Source: KACC-23026 sp963829575 (GTDB taxonomy: Bacteria; Bacillota; Bacilli; Bacillales; Sporolactobacillaceae). From it: DNA of 64,000 nt. Under the pieces are notes generated by a model. The model was not told where the DNA came from, did no database searches, and was given only the letters and a program-made list of their open reading frames with translations. Below are positions 29,899-40,003 of the stretch, one piece after another. The DNA lies in the NCBI GenBank assembly GCA_963829575.1, contig CAWHJF010000016.1:372001-436000 (forward strand), in the 5' to 3' direction. Every line of letters starts with the position of its first letter. The first letter of the stretch is position 1. Made by a program: the position numbers and the translations under genes.

Positions 29899-31944
29899 TT
29901 AACCAAGTATATAATGGAAAGAAGTCGCTGTATTTGCGCACGTAATAACAGTGAACAACAACGTATTAACAAACCCTCCAAGCCATGCATTTCCGGTTAG
30001 TTTATAAAAATGCCTTGAAATGATCGTTGCAATAATAAGGATCGGTACAAGTGGCATGGCAACAATGTAGCCTAGGTTCATGCTTGGCTGCCAAAGTGTC
30101 CCCGTACTTTTAAAATGGATGTATTGAATTAGGATTACAAGAAGTACACCAAACATATTAAAAAAGATATTGATTGTGACCGTCGCCCATTCTGGAAGAT
30201 TTTTAACTTTGTAATTCTGGTTCAATATCGAATTTAGGCACCAGAAAATTCCAAAGAGAACAGCATATCTTAGCATGGTTGGTAACAAGGCAGGAACATC
30301 AAAAACTTTCACATCAAACGTCCAAATTCTAAAGTCAACCTTCCAGAGCCCCCACACAATATAGAGAACTGAGTAGACGGTTCCAATAATTAGGGCTGCA
30401 AGGAGTAGCGTCCTAGCAAGTGAACCAAGACCACCCTTGATTTGGGCGGTTGCCAGTGGATTGCTGTTATTCAATAGGGCTGAGTTCTTACCAAAACGTG
30501 CCGTGTTAATAAGAGCATTGATTCCCCATACTACAAGGCTTATTGCTAAAGCAAACAATCCGACAGCAATGGCCCAAATCACTATCCAGTTTGTCGTGTC
30601 TTGTGGATACCTTTGCGTAAGTGGAAACCAATAAGTGCCCAATCCTGTGGCAAAGGATCGTAAACTAAAGCCTGCAAACAACGTAACGGCGATCCCAGTA
30701 ATCCAGTAAGAAAGGTGTTTTTGGAGACCTTTCAGTTCAGTACCAACCTCTTCATGATCTGATTTCGTTTTTCTAAGACCTGCAAAGAATGGTATAGAAA
30801 GGAACAAATTGGCTAATGGGAAGATCAAAGCGAAAAAGGCTAACAAGCCAATGAAAGAAAAGACAGCTTGAATCCACCACACTTCATTACCGCTCGAGAT
30901 ATAAGACGCACCATTTGGTGTTCCGAATGCGGTATAAAAGAAGTTTGTGACACTTTTTGTAGTACCAAACGACCAAGTGTTCAACGGATGAATTTCATTA
31001 TGTTGATAAATAACACGAAATGGTGCATTGGCAGCCTTGCCGTCTTGAATGTTTTTTAATTTACCATCAATATAAATACCACCGTTTTGAATATTGATTG
31101 AACCCTTAGCTGGTATTCCAATAAAGGTTGCCCCATTCACAGAGTTGAGGAATTGGCGCGAAAGTGAAGGTGTTCCATCCGCAAGGGTATTACCTGGGTT
31201 TGACCAAGAATTTCCACCAAAGAAAAACTCATCGTCGTTAGCTTTATTAATCCCAACGGATACATTTTGATTAGCGCCATTAAAAGTATCCCAGCCCTGC
31301 ATTAACCCCGCTGAAATAATCCCTAAACCATAACCGTCTTGTGGGTCCAGGTTAGGTTTTGCGACGTCACCAGTGAAAGCGCCAAGCGTTGTCGTTTTAG
31401 CCAGCTTTGCTACGTTACTCGAGTCTTCCATTAAGGTTGCCGCTGTATCAAATCCACCCATGGAGTGACCGGAAATACCAATCTTACTTTTATCCACATA
31501 ATTTAAATTGTAAAGATATTTTGCAGCATCATACAGACCGCGCGAGAACAATGAGCCTTTAGAATTGCCTGCTTGATTTGTACTATCATAATTGCCATGC
31601 CCTTCTCGATCGATTGCTAAGACAACAAAACCGCGACGTGCGAGTTCAGTTGCTTCAGGTACCATAAATTCTCTATTGTTCAAATAGCCATGTGTCAACA
31701 CGACTGCTGGGAGTTTGTGGCCAGCATTGGCGCCCTTAGGAACAAAGAGTAATCCGGATACAACCGACCCTTGGACCTGAATTTTTTGGTCTTTTGTCCA
31801 AGGACCCGAGTTTTTCGCATACCTTAGATCAGATACTTTTACTCTTCCCCAATTTGCTTGAATAGCGAATGAAAATACACTACTTATCAAAATAATAACT
31901 ATAAGAACCGCTAAAGTAATAAATGATTTCCTTTGTTTTCCCAC
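29899..31944 (-). CDS. Membrane-embedded alpha/beta hydrolase
   Basis: 681 residues from the GTG at 31944; AGGGGG lies 7 bases upstream, while the in-frame ATG at 31977 lacks a site. An N-terminal membrane anchor (about 8-28) is followed by an extracytoplasmic alpha/beta hydrolase domain (about 60-350) with the oxyanion-side HGYLNN, DREGHG and nucleophile Ser161 in SGHSMGG. The last 300 residues contain about eight membrane helices with no motif I recognise. The combination suggests an esterase or peptidase-like enzyme tied to a membrane channel-like domain. The substrate is unknown. Transcribed singly. Confidence 0.75.
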   Translation of the reverse strand: MGKQRKSFITLAVLIVIILISSVFSFAIQANWGRVKVSDLRYAKNSGPWTKDQKIQVQGSVVSGLLFVPKGANAGHKLPAVVLTHGYLNNREFMVPEATELARRGFVVLAIDREGHGNYDSTNQAGNSKGSLFSRGLYDAAKYLYNLNYVDKSKIGISGHSMGGFDTAATLMEDSSNVAKLAKTTTLGAFTGDVAKPNLDPQDGYGLGIISAGLMQGWDTFNGANQNVSVGINKANDDEFFFGGNSWSNPGNTLADGTPSLSRQFLNSVNGATFIGIPAKGSINIQNGGIYIDGKLKNIQDGKAANAPFRVIYQHNEIHPLNTWSFGTTKSVTNFFYTAFGTPNGASYISSGNEVWWIQAVFSFIGLLAFFALIFPLANLFLSIPFFAGLRKTKSDHEEVGTELKGLQKHLSYWITGIAVTLFAGFSLRSFATGLGTYWFPLTQRYPQDTTNWIVIWAIAVGLFALAISLVVWGINALINTARFGKNSALLNNSNPLATAQIKGGLGSLARTLLLAALIIGTVYSVLYIVWGLWKVDFRIWTFDVKVFDVPALLPTMLRYAVLFGIFWCLNSILNQNYKVKNLPEWATVTINIFFNMFGVLLVILIQYIHFKSTGTLWQPSMNLGYIVAMPLVPILIIATIISRHFYKLTGNAWLGGFVNTLLFTVITCANTATSFHYILG

Positions 31945-32040
31945 CTGTAATCCCCCTATTATTTGTCTTAATGGCACTAATTTTTATACCACTATTTTCA
32001 GCATCACTCCCTTCGCGCTGAATGCGCTTACTTTTTGTAA

Positions 32041-32098
32041 AAAAAAAGAGGCCTTATAACGCACCTGTAACCATAGGTGCTGTATAAAAGGTCCTCTC
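32041..32098 (-). terminator. Terminator of the ATP-grasp/SerC fusion gene
   Basis: On the minus strand GAGGACCTTTTAT pairs with ATAAGGCCTC, with an inner GCACCT/AGGTGC stem, followed by TTTTTTT. Confidence 0.75.
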
Positions 32099-32265
32099 CT
32101 AGTCCTAAAGACAACTATTAACTTAAACTGATTATAACTGAGTCATGATGCGTTGTAAACATAAAAATCAGAATTGTTTCTACCCGATTTAATTTTCTAA
32201 ATCCATTTAGATTGAACGGTGCCCTAACGTGGGTGATCGTTTTGCTTTAAGTAAAACTGGACACT

Positions 32266-34716
32266 TTAAAGATTTCGTTTTCTGAAATCCTCCATGAAAT
32301 TGGCCAGTTCCTCCGCAGCTGACAACTCGAGGCCATTATAAATCGATGCGCGGATTCCACCAATACTGCGGTGACCGGCGAGACCAGAGAAACCGGCGCG
32401 TTTTGCTTCAGCCAAAAAGCGTGCTTCTAGGTCAGCGTCAGCTAAATTAAACACGACATTCATCAGCGAGCGGTCTTCGGTGGCAGCACGGCCAAGATAG
32501 TAGCCGTCACTCAAGTCGAGCGCTTGGTATAGTACCTGCGCCTTTGCCTGGTTCGTTTGAGCGATACCATGAAGTCCACCGACCTCATCACGCAACCAGC
32601 GCGTGACTAACAACGTGACATAAATAGCAAACACAGGCGGCGTATTTAGGATCGAGTGCGCGGATGCCTGAGCACGGTAGTCGAGGAACGTTGGTACATC
32701 TCCTGTCATACGCTTCATAAGGTCATCCTTGAGCACCACCACGGTAACCCCTGCTGGACCAATGTTTTTCTGCGCATGCGCATAGATCATCTCAAAACGA
32801 TCATAGTCACCAGGGCGCGATAGAAAATCCGAAGACATGTCGCAGATCCGTGGAACATCATCGCGTCCGATCACGCGATGAAACTGTAAACCCTCTACGG
32901 TTTCGTTAGATACATAGTGCAGGTAAGGTGCTCGAGGGTCCAACTCCATCTCGGCGTCACTTGGTAGGCGGCGGAATCCACTTGACGCACCACTCCAGGC
33001 GACGTCGAGCGGCCCTTCACGTCGTGCCTCTGGCAATGGTTTGCCACTCCAGTAGCCTGTGTGCAAGTATTGCGCCGGGTGAGCACTACCTCGCAACAAG
33101 TGCATGGGCACCATTGAGAACTGTTGGGTGGCTCCCCCTTGAAGGAATAGGACGTGGTAGTCCGACCCGAGTCCGAGTAATTCACGGATGTTCGTTTCCA
33201 ACTCGTCCACGACTTGAGCGAACCACTCTGAACGATGACTGATCCCGAGCACCGACAGTCCAACACCTGGGACTTCGACAATCGCCTCTTGCACTTGCTC
33301 GAGAACCGTTTCTGGCAAAGCCCCAGGGCCACCGGAAAAATTCAGTCGGTTTAGAGGATTGAATGGAATCCTTTTCGTATGTTTCACATTAGGGATTTGC
33401 TTTTTGCTCAAGCCGAAAAGATAATCTTCGAATGCCTCGCGAACTTTGGCCATGTGAATCTGTTTATAAGGAAATAGCTCAACAGGGTCCATCGCATGAA
33501 CCACCATTAAGTGGTCAATTTCAAAAATTAGCAGCTTTCCGTCACGCGTTTCAGCACAGTCGATACACAGGTAGTCAAGCGAGACCCGTTCATGGATCGC
33601 GCTCAAAGCATCCGCATGACGTCCCGCGAACTCGTCAAAGTGCTCCATAAATGCCTGCTCTTCAATACGCTTTGCGGCGTCCTCGTACATACCGGCATTG
33701 AGATAGTGTACCATCCAGTCTGAAGAGATCGCCATGTGGCTTGCAAACGGTTGGCCATTGACCAACACAACCCGATATTTACGAAATAAACCATCGGAGC
33801 TGCTATAGTCAATAAACGGTGAGACATAATAGCGTTCAGCGCTATTATGTTCCAGGTAGACCGCGAGCATTGGAGCATCAACAACCTTCTCAAGGCCATG
33901 ACCGCCATGTGAACGAACGGGTCGAACGATCATCGGGAACACACTCCCCATGAAAAGCTCGTCAACAGGTGTCTGTCCATTTGCCACATCATCCAATTGT
34001 GCGTGTGGAACCTCATGAGTAGGTGGAATTTGTAGTCCCGGCACATCCTGTAGTAATGCGCTTGCCCGGTGTCGCTCAGTATTCAATACATGTTGTGGCA
34101 AGTTGAGGACTGGCCTGTTCCAATCTTGAAGCAGCACGGTAAGCTGTTCTAGAAGCGAGTGGTTGGGAGCGGCGCCATCTGAAATGGCAACGATGACCGC
34201 GTCGTGCTCTGGTAACGGCGTGGGCAGGGGCTCGTCCTCTGACATGTAATAATAAACCAGTTCCACAGGGGATCCCTCAAGTAAGCAGTCAAGGGGCATG
34301 TTATCCGAGAGATTGCCCGGCACCATTAACATCAGTAGGCGAAACTGAACGGGTTGGTTGGATGGGTATACCCGATAGGTGCGTTGTCGTGTAAGCGCCT
34401 GTTGTTGAATTGTGGTGGCTAAATCGTCCATATGTAGCGCGTACAGTGCTGTAGATAGATTCATCCATAGACAGGCATTACCTTCGTCATGTTCAGCTTC
34501 GTTAAGAAGCAACTGGCTGAGCTCCGTCAAGTCGCCACCCGCGATACTCATGCGAAGAAATGGCGCTAATCCGACAAAATTGGATCGGGCCCGTTCTGCA
34601 AACTTCAGCACATCTTGTGCGTCATCTATTCGTTGGATCTTACTTTGCTCGTTTCCACTATGCAAATCTTGGGCGTCCTGAGCTTTCTGGACCCCATCTT
34701 CTTTTATTTCATTCAA
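32266..34716 (-). CDS. Fusion protein: helical repeat + ATP-grasp-like + SerC-type aminotransferase
   Basis: 816 residues. Residues about 65-110 look like a TPR-type helical repeat. About 240-430 resemble an ATP-grasp ligase: FPMIVRPVRSHGGHGLEKV (nucleotide-binding lysine/glycine-loop region), GLFRKYRVVLVNGQPFASH, and the metal-ligand end DGKLLIFEIDHLM. From residue 459 (NFSGGPGALPE) to the end is a full-length phosphoserine aminotransferase-like domain with the PLP lysine Lys650 (AQKNIGPAG), SHRSEWF and GHRSIGGIRASIYN substrate-phosphate residues. The start is TTG with GGAAGGGG 8 bases upstream. Sampled GC is 55-62 percent against about 40 percent next door, suggesting transfer. The product is unknown; aminotransfer coupled to peptide-bond or amide ligation is inferred. 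Confidence 0.8.
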   Translation of the reverse strand: MNEIKEDGVQKAQDAQDLHSGNEQSKIQRIDDAQDVLKFAERARSNFVGLAPFLRMSIAGGDLTELSQLLLNEAEHDEGNACLWMNLSTALYALHMDDLATTIQQQALTRQRTYRVYPSNQPVQFRLLMLMVPGNLSDNMPLDCLLEGSPVELVYYYMSEDEPLPTPLPEHDAVIVAISDGAAPNHSLLEQLTVLLQDWNRPVLNLPQHVLNTERHRASALLQDVPGLQIPPTHEVPHAQLDDVANGQTPVDELFMGSVFPMIVRPVRSHGGHGLEKVVDAPMLAVYLEHNSAERYYVSPFIDYSSSDGLFRKYRVVLVNGQPFASHMAISSDWMVHYLNAGMYEDAAKRIEEQAFMEHFDEFAGRHADALSAIHERVSLDYLCIDCAETRDGKLLIFEIDHLMVVHAMDPVELFPYKQIHMAKVREAFEDYLFGLSKKQIPNVKHTKRIPFNPLNRLNFSGGPGALPETVLEQVQEAIVEVPGVGLSVLGISHRSEWFAQVVDELETNIRELLGLGSDYHVLFLQGGATQQFSMVPMHLLRGSAHPAQYLHTGYWSGKPLPEARREGPLDVAWSGASSGFRRLPSDAEMELDPRAPYLHYVSNETVEGLQFHRVIGRDDVPRICDMSSDFLSRPGDYDRFEMIYAHAQKNIGPAGVTVVVLKDDLMKRMTGDVPTFLDYRAQASAHSILNTPPVFAIYVTLLVTRWLRDEVGGLHGIAQTNQAKAQVLYQALDLSDGYYLGRAATEDRSLMNVVFNLADADLEARFLAEAKRAGFSGLAGHRSIGGIRASIYNGLELSAAEELANFMEDFRKRNL

Positions 34717-34799
34717 AGTAAAAACCCCTTCCTATCTGCATTAATTTTACCAAGTGAAAGTTAAGTTTTCATTAGAAAAATTAACCTTACTATTAAAAT

Positions 34800-34833
34800 A
34801 AACGACTACACCTCAATTGAAGTGTAGTCGTTT
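34800..34833 (-). terminator. Terminator of the SDR gene
   Basis: AAACGACTACAC pairs with GTGTAGTCGTTT, then TATTTTAAT on the minus strand. Confidence 0.8.
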
Positions 34834-34857
34834 GTAGGATGAATCCGCAACAATTAT

Positions 34858-35625
34858 TTATAAGCCAAATGATGTCAAGCCACCATCCACAAAAATATTC
34901 TGCCCTGTGACGTAACTGGACCCTTTTGCTGCAAAATACAAAATGGTAGTTTTTAATTCATCTAATTGGCCCACTCGTTTAATTGGGGTTCGGCTCTCAA
35001 CCATCTGTCTAAACTCATGATCTTCTAGAGTTGCACTATTTAAATCTGTTTTAAAGAACCAAGGACTGAACGCATTGACCGTGATATTGTGACCCGCCAG
35101 TTCACCCGATAATTGTTTCGTTAAATGAATGACACCTGCCTTGCTCGGTCCATATACCGTGCCGAAAAAGAGGCTAACATCACCCGCAACAGATGCCGTA
35201 TTTATGATTCGGCCATAGTGAGCCTTTTTCATAAAAGGCACAACAGCTTGACTCATTAAGAATACGGATTTTACATTGGTGTCCATCACTTTATCCCAAT
35301 CGTCTTCCGTTAAGCTTTCGATCGTTCCCCGTGCTGTCGTGCCTGCATTATTTACTAATATATCAATGCGCTGATACGTTTCAATGATTTTCAACACGAC
35401 ATTGTGAACATGCTCTCTATTCGTGACATCACAGGCATAAGCGGTAACCATTGCACCTGTTTTATTAGAAAGATCAGCCGCAGCATGTTGAACTTTTTCT
35501 AACGTTCTTCCTAATAAGACTACTGTTGCACCGCTCTCAGCTAATGCCTCAGCCACCGTTTTTCCGATCCCGCTGCCGCCACCTGTTACGACTGCAATCT
35601 GTCCTTCAAGTGAAAATAAATCCAT
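34858..35625 (-). CDS. Short-chain dehydrogenase/reductase (classical SDR)
   Basis: 255 residues, typical classical SDR length. The cofactor loop TGGGSGIG lies at 14-21, NNAG is present in the middle, and the catalytic Ser (NTASVAG), Tyr and Lys (YGPSKAG) follow in order. The C-terminal YVTGQNIFVDGG is standard. It reduces or oxidises a carbonyl/alcohol with NAD(P)H; the substrate cannot be named. AAGGAG precedes the ATG. It lies after an NAD-dependent epimerase-like gene on the same strand with about 60 bases between. Confidence 0.9.
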   Translation of the reverse strand: MDLFSLEGQIAVVTGGGSGIGKTVAEALAESGATVVLLGRTLEKVQHAAADLSNKTGAMVTAYACDVTNREHVHNVVLKIIETYQRIDILVNNAGTTARGTIESLTEDDWDKVMDTNVKSVFLMSQAVVPFMKKAHYGRIINTASVAGDVSLFFGTVYGPSKAGVIHLTKQLSGELAGHNITVNAFSPWFFKTDLNSATLEDHEFRQMVESRTPIKRVGQLDELKTTILYFAAKGSSYVTGQNIFVDGGLTSFGL

Positions 35626-35683
35626 TTATAGCACTCCTTAAAAATATATTTGTCACGTGTTACATCGTTCAAAAGGTTCTGAA

Positions 35684-36610
35684 TTAGTCAAGCTTTTCTT
35701 CTATTTCATCCTTAGAGTCCTTAAGTCCTAAACGTTGTACACTTTCCTGAACCATTGAAGGAATCGACTCTCGTATAGATGGAAATTTAAATCCAATAGC
35801 TGTTGCGTGTTCATTTGAGACCTTCCATGTAAATGGAAACATGGCATACGGGGAAAGCGTTTTTGCTTCATGGCTTCCTACATGGAAACGTGGCGTTTTA
35901 TCAATGATCGTTCCAATTTTTCGGCTTAGCTCTTGAATGCTTAAATAACCACTATTTGCGGCATTAATCGGTCCGACAAAATCCGATCGGGTTCCTAAGA
36001 AGTTCAAAAACGCTGCGACATCCCAAGCGGTCACATAAGTTATCGGATGTTCAGTAGCAACTACCCCAATGGATTCATCTTCACTCACATGCCTAACATA
36101 AAAATCAAAACGCCCCGTGTAATCATCTGTCCCTGATACAACCATTGCAACTCGCACAGCCACCACTGGAAAAGAGGCTTTTTGGAAAAAGTAGGCCTCA
36201 GCTTGACGTTTGCCTTCAGCGTAAGAATAGTGTTCCGCTTCTAAATCAAAGTGATAGGGATTCGGTGAAAAATCTTCCTCAGTAATCTCGTCCTCTTTGT
36301 GTCCATAGACCGCCATACTTGAGGTGAAAATATAACGGCCCACTCGATCACCAAACGCTTCAACCGCGAGTTTAGCTTCTCTTGGATTAAAACAAATCTG
36401 ATCATAGACGATGTCATAGTGCGAATGGCCAAAAGCTTGAATCATTTCATTTTGATCTGTCCGATCCACTTTTATTCGCGTCACTGCGTCACCAAAGTCA
36501 TCCTGCGACCTTCCTCTCGTTGCAACCGTGATCTCATGTCCCTCATTTATTAACAGATGAACCAAGCGGCGACCGAAAAAAGTGGTGCCTCCTAAAACCA
36601 ATACCTTCAT
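35684..36610 (-). CDS. NAD-dependent epimerase/dehydratase family protein
   Basis: 308 residues from the ATG at 36610, which has GAGG 7 bases upstream; the longer frame begins with an unlikely cysteine run. The Rossmann motif GGTTFFGRR opens the protein, and YGHKEDE, TSSMAVYG and YAEGKRQAE (Tyr-x3-Lys) match extended SDRs acting on nucleotide sugars. The substrate is not determinable. It may share transcription with the SDR gene downstream. Confidence 0.8.
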   Translation of the reverse strand: MKVLVLGGTTFFGRRLVHLLINEGHEITVATRGRSQDDFGDAVTRIKVDRTDQNEMIQAFGHSHYDIVYDQICFNPREAKLAVEAFGDRVGRYIFTSSMAVYGHKEDEITEEDFSPNPYHFDLEAEHYSYAEGKRQAEAYFFQKASFPVVAVRVAMVVSGTDDYTGRFDFYVRHVSEDESIGVVATEHPITYVTAWDVAAFLNFLGTRSDFVGPINAANSGYLSIQELSRKIGTIIDKTPRFHVGSHEAKTLSPYAMFPFTWKVSNEHATAIGFKFPSIRESIPSMVQESVQRLGLKDSKDEIEEKLD

Positions 36611-36772
36611 ATTAATCCTCATTTCTTTTATAATATTATTTTCAGTGAAAGTAGAATAAAAGCAACAACAACAGTCCAAATACCCAAAGCCTAAAGCATT
36701 TCACAACCCAATTAAATGGAATAGGTGTGAGGGTTTCCCATTTAATATCAGGATATTATTTAATAGACACTC

Positions 36773-37630
36773 TTAAGAGCCCTGAATATCCTGCCAGATC
36801 CGGGTGGCAATTAATTGATAGCCGGTTTGATTCGGATGAAAGTGATCAACGTAAAGCAACTGGTCATCGTGGCGTTCAAATAAATCATAAGTCTGCACGA
36901 CAACGGTATTGACGAATTGATTCGCGATCTCCAATTCCTTCATGTTCCAGGTTTGGACAACCGTATCTGTGGCAGCGCGGTTCGAAGCGATATTGGCATA
37001 TGGATTGTAAAGCCCAACGAGAAAAATTGGGGCCTCTGGATTATCCTTCCGAATGGTGGCCAAAATCTCTTTCAAATTGGTGCTAAAAGTCGACTCGGCC
37101 CCCGCAATCTTCTGGGTATTGATCTTGGGGAGCCCTGCTGAATTATTCAAGTCATTTCCGCCAATGGAAATAAGGATCACATTGGCTGAACCTATCATCG
37201 GTTTTAATGAGGCTTGATGGATTTCGCTTTGTAGACCCGATGAGGTCATACCATCAACTCCCAAGTTCGATTGAATGACCTTATATCCTTTATTACGATA
37301 CTTCTCGCTGACACCTCCGACAAATCCTCTGCCAGAAGCGTCTCCCAGCCCGTGTGCCAATGAGTCCCCGATCGCGAACAAATGAACGGTTTTATCTGAC
37401 TCTGACTGGGTTGTTAAGCCTGATTGGTTAACCGACGTGGCGTTCGGAACGGATAAATGGTGAGGACCGCGAGCTCCTAAAGTGGTAGAGGCGCCATAAC
37501 TAAATCCAACGATCAGAATGACGGTTGAAAGAACACTGAGTGTTAGGGCGATTTTAACCAGTCCGCTTAATGGTTTGGATCGTTTTTGTAAGGTGCTATC
37601 TTGACGTACTGAATCATTTGTCGGTTCCAT
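36773..37630 (-). CDS. SGNH/GDSL hydrolase, membrane-anchored
   Basis: 285 residues. A single N-terminal membrane segment (about 25-47) anchors an extracytoplasmic SGNH esterase domain. The four blocks are visible: FAIGDSLAHG (nucleophile Ser), the Gly in GVDGMTSSGL, GGND (Asn) and DHFHPNQTGY (Asp/His). Such proteins deacylate lipids or glycans. It starts 19 bases after the stop of the ABC permease gene, so it is likely the third gene of that operon. Confidence 0.88.
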   Translation of the reverse strand: MEPTNDSVRQDSTLQKRSKPLSGLVKIALTLSVLSTVILIVGFSYGASTTLGARGPHHLSVPNATSVNQSGLTTQSESDKTVHLFAIGDSLAHGLGDASGRGFVGGVSEKYRNKGYKVIQSNLGVDGMTSSGLQSEIHQASLKPMIGSANVILISIGGNDLNNSAGLPKINTQKIAGAESTFSTNLKEILATIRKDNPEAPIFLVGLYNPYANIASNRAATDTVVQTWNMKELEIANQFVNTVVVQTYDLFERHDDQLLYVDHFHPNQTGYQLIATRIWQDIQGS

Positions 37631-37649
37631 TCCAACTCATCCTTCCTCA

Positions 37650-38639
37650 TCACATCACATCTTTACGAATAAACACGGTGAAACTGATTAAGAGAGCAAG
37701 TAATGCCCACACAACCAAGACGGTTAAGGAAAAGGGAAAGGTCATCCCGACAATTGGCGGTGGACTCCCATTAAGGAAATTGCTTAGCTGAAGGTTCACA
37801 ACAGGTAAATACTTAGCCGCTTTCCAACTCGTTGTAAGCATGCTGAGCAAGGTACCAGAAATGAGGGCAGCCATCATAATTCCCATGCTCGACGCGGTTG
37901 AGCGAACCAAAGTTGACACCATAAACGACAGACAAGCGATACAGACACAGACAAAAAATCCTAATCCAAAATCCATGAACAAGTATTGCCATTGCGGGAT
38001 GGTGTAGACGTGCCCGACGTTGACATACCCTGTGGACGACGTCTGAAATCCCATAAGGACAGGTAACTGCCAGCCCTTATAACCGAAAAAAAGCCCTGAT
38101 ACGACATAGGAAGAGATTGCAATGGCTAGAAACAGCATCCCAACAAGCAGAATGAGAGCGACGAGCTTGCTTGCGAGTAACTTCCATCGTGAAACCCCAC
38201 GCGTCAATAGCACCTTAATCGTACCACCGCTCATCTCGGAGGATACGATATCAGAAGCCACGACCACCACCAATAATGGAATCATCAGCAGAATCCCTTC
38301 ATCCATAAAGTCTCTCATAAAGCCTGGGGCTCCAGGGGTGTATGGATCAATGTTGTGGGCCAACTCAAACTGATTCTTGGTTATCTCTGCCTTGATTGCC
38401 GCCTTTTCAGCGCTTGTGAGGAACGGGCTCTGCATTTGGTTGGTATCATCCGTGATTTGCTTTTGCACTCTAATATGCCAATCAGTGGTGCCAAGTTGCT
38501 GTTTCAAAGCTTTACCAGCCTGTTTTTCACCATAGGAGAACACCGCCATAAGCACAAACAAAATAATAAGAACCACCTGAAATCGGCGTTTGCGTAGCAT
38601 CTTTGTGACTTCATTCTCAACCATATGTAGGAAGATCAC
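37650..38639 (-). CDS. ABC-2 type transporter permease
   Basis: 329 residues with one N-terminal and about five further membrane helices. The pattern of a large loop between the first two helices and SSEMSGGTIKVLLTRGVSRWKLL is characteristic of ABC-2 exporters of the bacitracin/antibiotic resistance kind. The start overlaps the ATPase stop by 4 bases (ATGA), so the pair is translationally coupled. Exported substrate unknown. Confidence 0.88.
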   Translation of the reverse strand: MIFLHMVENEVTKMLRKRRFQVVLIILFVLMAVFSYGEKQAGKALKQQLGTTDWHIRVQKQITDDTNQMQSPFLTSAEKAAIKAEITKNQFELAHNIDPYTPGAPGFMRDFMDEGILLMIPLLVVVVASDIVSSEMSGGTIKVLLTRGVSRWKLLASKLVALILLVGMLFLAIAISSYVVSGLFFGYKGWQLPVLMGFQTSSTGYVNVGHVYTIPQWQYLFMDFGLGFFVCVCIACLSFMVSTLVRSTASSMGIMMAALISGTLLSMLTTSWKAAKYLPVVNLQLSNFLNGSPPPIVGMTFPFSLTVLVVWALLALLISFTVFIRKDVM

Positions 38640-39553
38640 TGTGTTTCACCTCCTGTAGACTGCAGAAAGACATCTTCGAGCGTTGCCTTAAGCCGGGTGA
38701 CTTCATGCACATGGCAGCCAGACTTTGTAAGGCTCGTGATGACTTCAGAGACTTGAGTCTCAGTCAGTGAACAGCGAAGTCGATGATCGACTTCAAGAAC
38801 TTGGATTTTTTCAGCGTAACGTTTAAGAATCGAGCGCGCTATGTCGATCGGCTCGACAGACAGAACCACGTCCGTTGAAGCCTCCGAAATCATAGCCTGA
38901 ACATCCCCTGTCACCACAATCTCACCCTCGCGAATGATCGCAACATGATCACATAACAATTCAATCTCAGCCAATAAGTGACTACTGATAAAAATAGCGA
39001 GCCCATCTTGTGAAAGCTTATGTAGGAATTCGCGGAGTTCACGGATGCCCGCGGGGTCGAGCCCATTTGTCGGTTCATCTAATATTAAAAGTTTCGGATT
39101 ACCGAGTAAGGCCTGAGCAATCCCAAGTCGTTGCCGCATACCAAGCGAATAGGTCCCGACCTTTTCATTCAGGCGATCACTAAGGTGAACCAATTCCGCG
39201 ACATAATCAATCCGTTTAACGGCTTCCGGACCCTGCATGACAGCCAATTGATAAAGGTTTTCGTAGCCACTCATATACGGATATAAATCGGGGTTTTCAA
39301 CAATGCAGCCTACACTCTGCATCGCACGCGTAGGCTCTTCGCGTAAATGATAACCATTAATCACAATGTCTCCGGAAGTCGGTCGGATCAAACCGACCAG
39401 CATACGAATGGTCGTTGTTTTACCCGCTCCATTAGGCCCAAGAAAACCGAATATTTGCCCGGGTTGTATGTCAAAGGTCACGTCTTTTACGATCAGGCGT
39501 TGGCGTATCTTTTTTTGAAGGTGTCGGACTGAAAGGACAGGACTGTTCTCCAT
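38636..39553 (-). CDS. ABC transporter ATP-binding protein (exporter type)
   Basis: 305 residues. Walker A GPNGAGKT, the signature YSLGMRQRLGIA and Walker B LLILDEPTNGLDP are intact, with an accessory C-terminal domain of about 80 residues as in BcrA-like proteins. Drives the adjacent permease. First gene of a likely three-gene operon ending with the SGNH hydrolase. Confidence 0.93.
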   Translation of the reverse strand: MENSPVLSVRHLQKKIRQRLIVKDVTFDIQPGQIFGFLGPNGAGKTTTIRMLVGLIRPTSGDIVINGYHLREEPTRAMQSVGCIVENPDLYPYMSGYENLYQLAVMQGPEAVKRIDYVAELVHLSDRLNEKVGTYSLGMRQRLGIAQALLGNPKLLILDEPTNGLDPAGIRELREFLHKLSQDGLAIFISSHLLAEIELLCDHVAIIREGEIVVTGDVQAMISEASTDVVLSVEPIDIARSILKRYAEKIQVLEVDHRLRCSLTETQVSEVITSLTKSGCHVHEVTRLKATLEDVFLQSTGGETQ

Positions 39554-40003
39554 CGATTGATACCACCCTTTCTTTTTTTAAATCAATCACACATATTCCA
39601 CTGCAATACAAACACTGTTGATCGGGTTAAAGTTCTTTTGAATTTATCTTTTATAAAATCTAATGGCATTAACACACAAAAGTATAACCTGTAAAGTCTC
39701 ATAATTCCACGAGATCGCTTAGTGGATCTGTTTTACATAAGCTTCATTAATTGGTAATAGATACTCTGAATCTTTTTAGAGCGGACGATGAACGTTAATC
39801 TATCCCATTTAAATGAAGATCACGTTGTACGATTTTTTCATCGCGTTAGTTTGGATGAATCTTGGTGAATTAAGTACATACCCCAACTATTTTAGTGTTC
39901 CCCTTTAGGCTGGAGTGCAATAGATAACGTGTTTAAAAACGAAAACAGATACATATAAATGAACTAGGTGATTACTTACTTTGCGGAGAAATAAGGTGGC
40001 GTA
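39554..40003. other. Intergenic region without identifiable feature
   Basis: A 450-base AT-rich stretch between the divergent ABC exporter operon and a small plus-strand gene. It must hold promoters for both, but I see no box set I can defend, no repeat and no coding potential. Confidence 0.5.
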
